Origin: Malus domestica
Lineage: Eukaryota; Streptophyta; Magnoliopsida; Rosales; Rosaceae
NCBI RefSeq assembly: GCF_042453785.1
Contig: NC_091668.1
Location: 11,118,001 to 11,182,000 of the forward strand
Reading direction: 5' to 3'
DNA: 64,000 nt
Part shown: positions 57,651 through 64,000 of the stretch, one piece after another
Numbering within the stretch: the first letter of the stretch is position 1
How the letters are laid out: every line of letters starts with the position of its first letter
Notes under the pieces: model-generated
Database searches by the model: none
What the model was told of the DNA's origin: nothing
Seen by the model: the letters and a program-made list of their open reading frames with translations, nothing else
Made by a program: the position numbers and the translations under genes

Positions 57651-60602
57651 ATGGATCGCCAGCCTCACGACTACGCCGCCTCCGCCATGGCCTACGCCCA
57701 ACAACAGCGCCAAGCAGCCACCAGCCTTCAACAGCAGCAGCAGCCACAACAACCGCCCCAACAGCAGCAATTCGGGTACCCGCCCCAAACCCAACAGTTC
57801 CACGGAGGCCCACCACAGTTCGTGGGTCCCCACCCTTCTCTGCAGCAACAATTCCCTTATCATCCCCACGGGCAGCCACAAGTACTTCCCCACGCCCCTC
57901 CTCACCCCCACCACCTCCCTCCTCCGTCCTTCGCTCCCCACCTTCCCCCTCCATTGGTTCCCTCCCCCTTCCACGCCGGGCCCACCTACGACTCTCCCCA
58001 GCCTCCGCCGTCTGCTCCTCCTTCCGACCCGGAGCTCCACAAACGGATCGATAAGCTCGTCGAGTACTCCGCCAAGAACGGCCCGGAGTTCGAAGCCATG
58101 ATCCGGGAGAAGCAGCAGGATAATCCCGAGTACGCTTTCTTGTTCGGCGGCGAAGGCCATGGCTATTACCGTTACAAGCTCTGGATATCGACCCGGGCTC
58201 CAGGCGGATCTTTCAACCCAGCTGGATTCCCACCCGGGTCGATGCACATGCTGCGCCCGCCCCCAAACCCCATGATGAACGCGCCCCCATCTGCGGCAAT
58301 GATGGGCGGGCCTCCACCGGCTTATTTCTACGAGCAGCAGCGACACGGGCAGCCGTTCGGAGTGTACGGGCGGACAGAGTACGACCAGTCTCCATCCAAG
58401 CCCTTCAAAGGGCTCTCGGGACCGCTTCCCTCTGAGGTTGCAATGGAGCTTAACAATGTGCTTATGACGCTGAATGGGACCAAAGAGTCGATTAAAGGAG
58501 CGAAATTTTGGTTTATGCAGCGGTCAATATTTGCGCCGGCATTGGCTGAGGCTCTTCGGGAGAGGGTGTTTGGCTTGGATGATTCTGAGAGGCAGCTTCA
58601 TGTGATATATCTTGCAAATGATATTTTGTTTGACAGGTAATTCTAGTGGTGCATTGTTCATTCGTTGCAATTGCAGAATTCTTGTTTGCTTTTGCCTGCT
58701 TAACTGTGATTTGTTGCTTTTGCTCGGATATGTTTTGGGTCGAGTCCAATGGAATGCAAGTCTAAAAAGATAAATTTTTGTTTTTTGAGCTGTGCCGGCG
58801 ATTTCAGTGGAAACATTTACTTGTGTAATTGCCTATTTAAAATCTGGATAACAGCCTACACTACGTCTCACAGAAGAATTATATTTCCATGAAATCATTG
58901 GAAGTTTTAACAACATTAGTTGTTATAGTTCTTACTTCTTAATAACACAGTTAATCGATGGGTTAGTGCTTGGGTGATGTTTGTTTTCCATTTTGTATAA
59001 AAATAAGAAGGAAGATGGGTGTGGCCTTTGAACAAGTTTGTACGGAGACAGAGGCTTTGTTTTTTTAGCAATGTATACTTTTTTCGTAGGGATGATGGGT
59101 GATCGTTTACAGGGATATATGTGTGTGTGCCCTTTTCTGTTGCCACAGGGGCTGGCAGATCAACAGATCATCTATAAGTTTGCCATAGCTCTTGTTTCTT
59201 TACAATATGAAAGAGCTGGTATTGAAAAAGCTCCATCTTTCATACAAGTCTCTGTTTTTGTTTATGTGCACTACAATCCTTCTAATATCTAGCCTCACTT
59301 GTTTAATTTTCTGAGTGTATGGTGGTAGTGTCATTAAAGAATTTAGAGGTTTCTTTTCTTGTTTGCCTTTTGTTTTCTTTGACACGGTTGGTTGATGATA
59401 GTCCGAATAATTCTTTGACGATCCCTTCTTTGCCTTTGAATTTACAGCTCGCATCGGCGGACTGTTGAAGGCCTTGATAATGAATCACTTGCTTTCAAAC
59501 CTATCTTAGGTTCCATGCTTGCAAGGATTTATCACAACCCTCAAATCACAGAGGACAATCAATTGAAGTTGCAGCAAATTTTACAGTTATGGGCTTCTAA
59601 GAACATTTATGATCAGGATACTATTGATACACTTAGGAATGAGATGCTTGGTGGACCATCAAGTAATTCTTTTACGGGGATTCCAAAAGACTTATCCACT
59701 GCTTCAGCAGAATCAGCAGCAGGTAGGCGGTAGGCTTCTGTGTTGTATGTATGTCTAGGCTACCAAATTTCGGGCGACTGGGTTCTATAAACTGGTTTGT
59801 CCTACACATTAATTATTTTTTTCTTTATTTTGATGCAGGATTGCCACCACAGACAACAAACCACAACGCATTTCAATGGACGGATAGGCAAAGTTCTGTT
59901 TCCAGTTCACATGATCAAGATCACCTTGATAAACATGCAGTTCCTGGCCAAGGCATGCCTCTGTCGATGCCATCCCAGCAATTTCTTCCGAATTCAGTCC
60001 CTCCTGTTGCTTTTCCCGGGTCCATGCCCGTAACATCTTCCGTTCTACCAGCAAACCAACAACCCCCACCCCATTTACTGCCAGGTCAACCTGCTAGTGG
60101 TGGGGAGAAGTTGCCGCCATATCCGTTGTTCCCACCTGGTCTTATTCCTGAGATGGTCAGAAAGATGCAGATTGGCAGTGGTGTGCCATACTCGCAGATG
60201 AGCCCTTTGGACATTCCAACCGTTATACCTCCATCCACCGTACATCAGTCAGAAATTCTCGATAGAGTGTCGAAATTCTTCAAGGAGATTGGAGAAGTTA
60301 ACCCTTCTGAAGGGCCCCTTAATAATTCAGATGGCAGGGACGAGGATGATTACGAAAGAGAGCCTGTGGCACGCAAGGGTGGAGCTTGCATCCCTCCACC
60401 CCCAAACCTGCAGATAGACCCTGAGACGGGGGCTTATGCTGATGGAAGTGTAGATAGAAAGAGTGGGTCGGGAAGGTTGGGACTAGGGGCCACAGCTAAT
60501 CCAAATGAGGCAAGCCAGTACGACGATGTGTATTCTTCTTACAGGAAACAAAGAAGCACCAACTACCACTCATCCATGAGTGCAAGAGCTTCAGCAAGGT
60601 GA
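57651..60602 (+). CDS. SURP and CID domain protein (CHERP-like, splicing-associated)
   Basis: Exons are 57651-58636, 59448-59722 and 59839-60602 (phases 2 and 1), giving 674 aa. The N-terminal 125 residues are Gln/Pro/His-rich. The SURP (SWAP) domain is at about 126-180 ([37 protein letters not shown]). The CID/RPR domain is at about 257-385 ([51 protein letters not shown]). A Pro-rich linker and a conserved tail follow ([37 protein letters not shown]). SURP domains bind splicing factor SF1/U2-linked proteins, and CIDs bind the RNA polymerase II tail; the set matches CHERP. The protein is likely nuclear. There is no G-patch consensus beyond the short GRLGLG. The frame is open upstream of 57651, but the first ATG is there. 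Confidence 0.88.
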
Positions 60603-60724
60603 AAAACAGACCTGATTAGGAAATGCCAACTTCTTCCTTCTTTTTTTTCGTGTTTTTTATTTCTTTTCGATATTGTATTAATGTTAATGCATGTAAGAAA
60701 TAGTACTGCAAACGTTTTACCTGA

Positions 60725-60740
60725 CTAACAAATAAATTCA
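60725..60740 (+). terminator. Probable polyadenylation region of the SURP/CID gene
   Basis: AACAAATAAATTCAG lies about 125 bases after the stop codon and includes AATAAA, a plausible plant near-upstream element. Confidence 0.4.
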
Positions 60741-61119
60741 GAATCTTTAGTTCATGCAAAGTTTCCTTTAATTCGTCTATCAAACATTTTTTACTTTGAT
60801 CCTACGTGACAACGAAGAAAGTACAGCGGGAAGGTTTTGGATAAGAATTTTTCACTTGTTTGAGAATTTGTGTGATTCCACGGCAATTAAGTTGCTCTTC
60901 GTTGTGATTTTTCGTTTGCCGTGTCCTGCGTACATCCATTGTTACAACTACGGATGTGTTGAAGAATATTTGCGGGCAAAGGAGGAAGGGAGTGCGTTGC
61001 GGGGCTGGTAGGGAGGTGGGCGTTTATTACTTTTTCTTTTTTCCTTTTTATTCTTATTACATTTTTTTTTTACAATCCACGTGGCAATGTGGCAATATAT
61101 CATTGGACTCAAAAGGTAG

Positions 61120-61330
61120 TGATGGGGTGGTGATGATGGTAGTAGAGGTTGCGGTCATGTTGAAGGTGGTGTGGCATGGTTGTGGTGATGACGACGGTAA
61201 AAAAGATGGTCGTAGGACGACGTGGTATGGTGGTGATGATGGCATGATGCTCATGCCAATGACGGTGGTGACAACGATGATGACAATTTTGATGGTGGGA
61301 TGGTCATGATAAGGTGGTGGTGATGACATT
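61120..61330. repeat. Degenerate GRTGGT/GATGATGGT low-complexity stretch
   Basis: Imperfect trinucleotide-like repeats (GGTGGTGATGATGGTAGTAG, GGTGACAACGATGATGACAA) run for about 200 bases. The open frames there follow from the repeat. Confidence 0.6.
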
Positions 61331-61392
61331 ATGGTAGGTGGTTGAGTATATTATCAAAAAATGAAAAATAATGAAATCCGTCAAAATCATAA

Positions 61393-61785
61393 GACCATCT
61401 CCAACCCTTGGGCTAAAAGCCAAATTTTTTAGCCTGGAAAATTTAGCTTTTAGCCCAGAAACATCTTTTCTGCTCCAACCCTTCTACCCTAAAATTTTAG
61501 CCCGGAATTATTAAAGAATCAAAATTAGCCTAAATTTTTTTCTTAAATCAATTTTTTTTTTAAAAAAATATGTAGATTATTGTAAATTAATTTTATGAAC
61601 ATTTTAATCTAAAAAAATTTAAATTCCGATAAACATTTCGCATTTAGCCCGGGGGGAAAGCTGGGGGGTATTTGGCCCAGAAATAGCATTTGGCATTTAG
61701 CCTAAAATTTTAGCATGGATTGGAGAGTGTTTGGGGGGTAATTTGGGGGGGTAATTTGGCTTTTAGCCCAGGGTTGGAGATGGTC
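61393..61785. mobile_element. Tourist-like (PIF/Harbinger) MITE
   Basis: GACCATCTCCAACCCTTGGG at the left pairs with the reverse of CCAGGGTTGGAGATGGTC at the right. The arms continue with GGCTAAAAGCC/GGCTTTTAGCC. The 3-bp TAA flanks both ends (61390-61392 and 61786-61788), as expected for Harbinger-type insertion. 393 bp, non-coding. Confidence 0.88.
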
Positions 61786-61799
61786 TAAGGGTAGGGATA

Positions 61800-64000
61800 G
61801 AATTTATATCACAATAACCCCACTATAAAAGCACCCAAGTCCATGACATTTTAAAATCCTTTAAATCAATGAAATTTTGAATATGCCTAGACTTTTATAG
61901 GCTTGCAAAAAGTTGTAATTGAATACCACAAGATTTTAGTAGATTTTTTAGAAGTAAAAAACAAATACCTTTATTTATTGACTCCTTAAAAGTTGTATTG
62001 AATACATCTAGATTTCTTAAACAAGTAAAGTCCATCAAATTTCATATACAATACACCCCCCTTAAGCTTTGAGGAGAATATTTGTATTCAGGTATCCTTT
62101 TAGGCAGGGGGTGGTGGGGGAAGAGTTTGAACTTGTGACATGGTGGGAGTTGAAAAATCATAGGGAAATACTCCAAAATTGGACAATTTCTTAATATTGG
62201 GACAGAAATAGGATAAACCGGCCACACACAAGCCATGCTCACCATGCACAAAATCGAAATTACTAAAATACCCACATATAAATGCTAAAAATCATCACCC
62301 CATTGCATCATTGTTCTCATTTGGAAAAGAGAGATGTCGAGATAGCTCTCTAAGCTCTGGGTTTAGCTCTGATTTCAAAGAGAAGGAAGTCCAAATAAAG
62401 GCGAGAAGAGTGAGCTGGGTTTTAGGTTGACCTCATACATCTGATTTCGAACAAAGGGATGCAAGAGAGAGGTGAGAAGAGTAAGATGAGTTTTGTAACA
62501 TATTTTCTGTTTTGACCGAAAAATTCCATTTTTTTTGGCGATTAAAGCTTCAGCAGGCATAGTAAGGTAGGGTGTTTAGTTCCAAGTTGCTTCATCAATG
62601 ATTTATGAAATAAATGAGTTGTTTGTAAGATAATTAATACTTAGGAGTTAAATTCGGGTTTGTGTTTCATGTTGGGGTGTATGGGTTATGGAATAAATTT
62701 CAAGTTTTGACGTGCTAGAAAATTGGGATGGAACAATTCTGGTTCAAGTGTTCAATTGCTGAAATTTGTGAAATTTTTTCCGTAATGTGCATGTGGTGTG
62801 CATGGCTACATCTTAATATGAGAAGCAGAGAATGTTCACTAGTTATGATGCACGTATTTTGTGCCTCGGAATTTAGCGAGTATGACCACAACCTAGTTAG
62901 CCTTAGCGAAAAACAAAATTAAGAAAAAGCTTAGAGGACATTAAGGGTCATGCGTGTCCATGAGATAACGATAACAAGTATCATGTTTTCCACGTGCACG
63001 ATTAAGTGGTGGTTGATATACGTAACGAGACTTTTCAAACTATCACTGTAACCTTATATACATAACAATTATGTGTTAATTGTATTCACTATATCAATAT
63101 GTTGCCGTTAAAGTTTCTCCCACTATGTGCATATTATGTCAAGTACTATACATATTATGTGCATATGGTGTGCATATAGTGTATATGGTGCATATTTACA
63201 TCTTTGATACTCTTCGCGTTAACGTAGTTTACTACTTTTTCTTTTTATTCAGAGGCAAGCCCTGCAAATAAGAAAAAAGTGAGCAAGTTTGTGAAACAAT
63301 TTTCTTTGATTCAGTTGGGTTCTTTCGTGCCCATTCAAACTACAATTTTCAAATCCTTGAAATATTTGAACCCAATCAAATTTGATACCAAATTCAAATT
63401 AATGAATCTTCAATTCTTCATATAAAGTTTAGGGTCATTTATCTGATTGCGTCATTTTTCTGATTTCGAAGAGAGAGATGTGAGCTATGGGTTTTTGGGT
63501 TAAGCTTAGATCTATGAGCATAACATGTGCATGTCGTATACATGTAGTGTATAAGCAAGCTTAATACGAAGAGAGCGAACGATTACGCGAAACAATTTCA
63601 TCCATATCCTTCTCTCGTCCTTCTCTCCACTCTAATTTCTCTGTTTTCCCTCAAATATATCTCTTCTTCAAAAGGCAATTGACCTCTAATACATTTTTTT
63701 TATTTAATTGCAGCAAAAGCAAAACTCTATTTTAGTGCTTGTAAATTTGGATCGAGAGGGGGAGCAGAAGGAGGGAGAAGATAGAAGAAATGAAAACCCA
63801 CATATAAATAAGCGATATGATAAAAAAATGTTAAAAATTGAAGGATTTAGGTCTCCTTCAAGAAACACCAAACCAATCACTTCAACTCCAAAAATCCGTC
63901 AATCAAAAAGCAAAATTAAGTAAACCCAGTTCTCAAAACCTACAAATGAAAAGGTAAAAATCGAAGAAGATGGGTGGGTTAGAGAGAGCTCTTGTGCATA
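61800..64000. other. Intergenic to window end, no gene recognised
   Basis: Words such as AAAATCCTTTAAAT and the TTGTATATGAAATTTGATGG-type end near 62050 suggest another decayed MITE at about 61810-62060, without a target duplication. TATGTGCATATGGTGTGCAT repeats lie near 63155-63195. Small frames have no recognisable content. Confidence 0.4.

Noticed and set aside
57512..58346. Long overlapping frames in and against the SURP/CID gene's first exon
   Set aside because: The Pro/Gln/His-rich, GC-rich exon leaves other frames open. Only one frame carries SURP and CID motifs.
1..64000. tRNA or rRNA genes
   Set aside because: No complete cloverleaf or rRNA block was recognised. The only clear box A/box B pair belongs to the SINE at 55779-55945.

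Overview
The window is plant nuclear DNA: AT-rich, with GT-AG introns, families found in angiosperms, and many plant transposons (MITEs, hAT, PIF/Harbinger, an RTE-type LINE, an Au-like SINE and a solo LTR). The repeat style suggests Rosaceae, possibly apple or pear (Maleae); this is inference. There is nothing bacterial: the TopA-like gene has 22 exons and a putative transit peptide.

Genes, left to right: (1) the 3' end of an unidentified gene (60-691, +); (2) a two-thioredoxin-domain nucleoredoxin of the NRX2 type (2634-4055, +); (3) a USP-domain plus kinase-domain protein in 10 exons (5728-9310, +); (4) an intronless casein kinase 1-like copy (9600-10490, -) with a 5' CK1 remnant nearby (11281-11367, -); (5) a BURP-domain secreted protein (19512-20740, +); (6) a three-RRM UBP1-type RNA-binding protein in 12 exons (23785-27870, -); (7) an organellar-type DNA topoisomerase IA in 22 exons over 18.5 kb (32384-50853, -); (8) a SURP plus CID splicing-type protein of the CHERP kind (57651-60602, +). 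From memory, genes 2, 3, 7 and 8 match the order of Arabidopsis At4g31240, At4g31230, At4g31210 and At4g31200. That makes the CK1 copy, the BURP gene, UBP1 and the transposons candidates for material gained or lost between the lineages.

Regions: 10.5-19.2 kb is a transposon patchwork: a degraded PIF/Harbinger element with a broken Myb/SANT ORF, four copies of a ~150 bp MITE with 9-bp target duplications, a 298-bp MITE, and a hAT MITE inside a GC-rich repeat. 20.8-23.6 kb holds the second 298-bp MITE and a 98-bp tandem repeat. 28.4-31.0 kb holds a 198-bp foldback MITE just upstream of UBP1 and a 2.2 kb solo LTR. Intron 14 of the topoisomerase gene is 8.5 kb because of an 8,332-bp insertion bounded by one 17-bp target duplication. 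That insertion contains a near full-length LINE, 4.5 kb of unrelated repeat DNA with a 224-aa ORF, and a second LINE 3' end. 51-57.5 kb has no confident gene but holds a hAT element with a SINE nested in it and a MITE with a GGGAC array. 60.6-64 kb has a Tourist-like MITE and otherwise nothing recognised.

Exon coordinates were worked out by hand from reading frame and splice sites. Phases were checked to be consistent throughout each multi-exon gene, but transcript evidence was not available.
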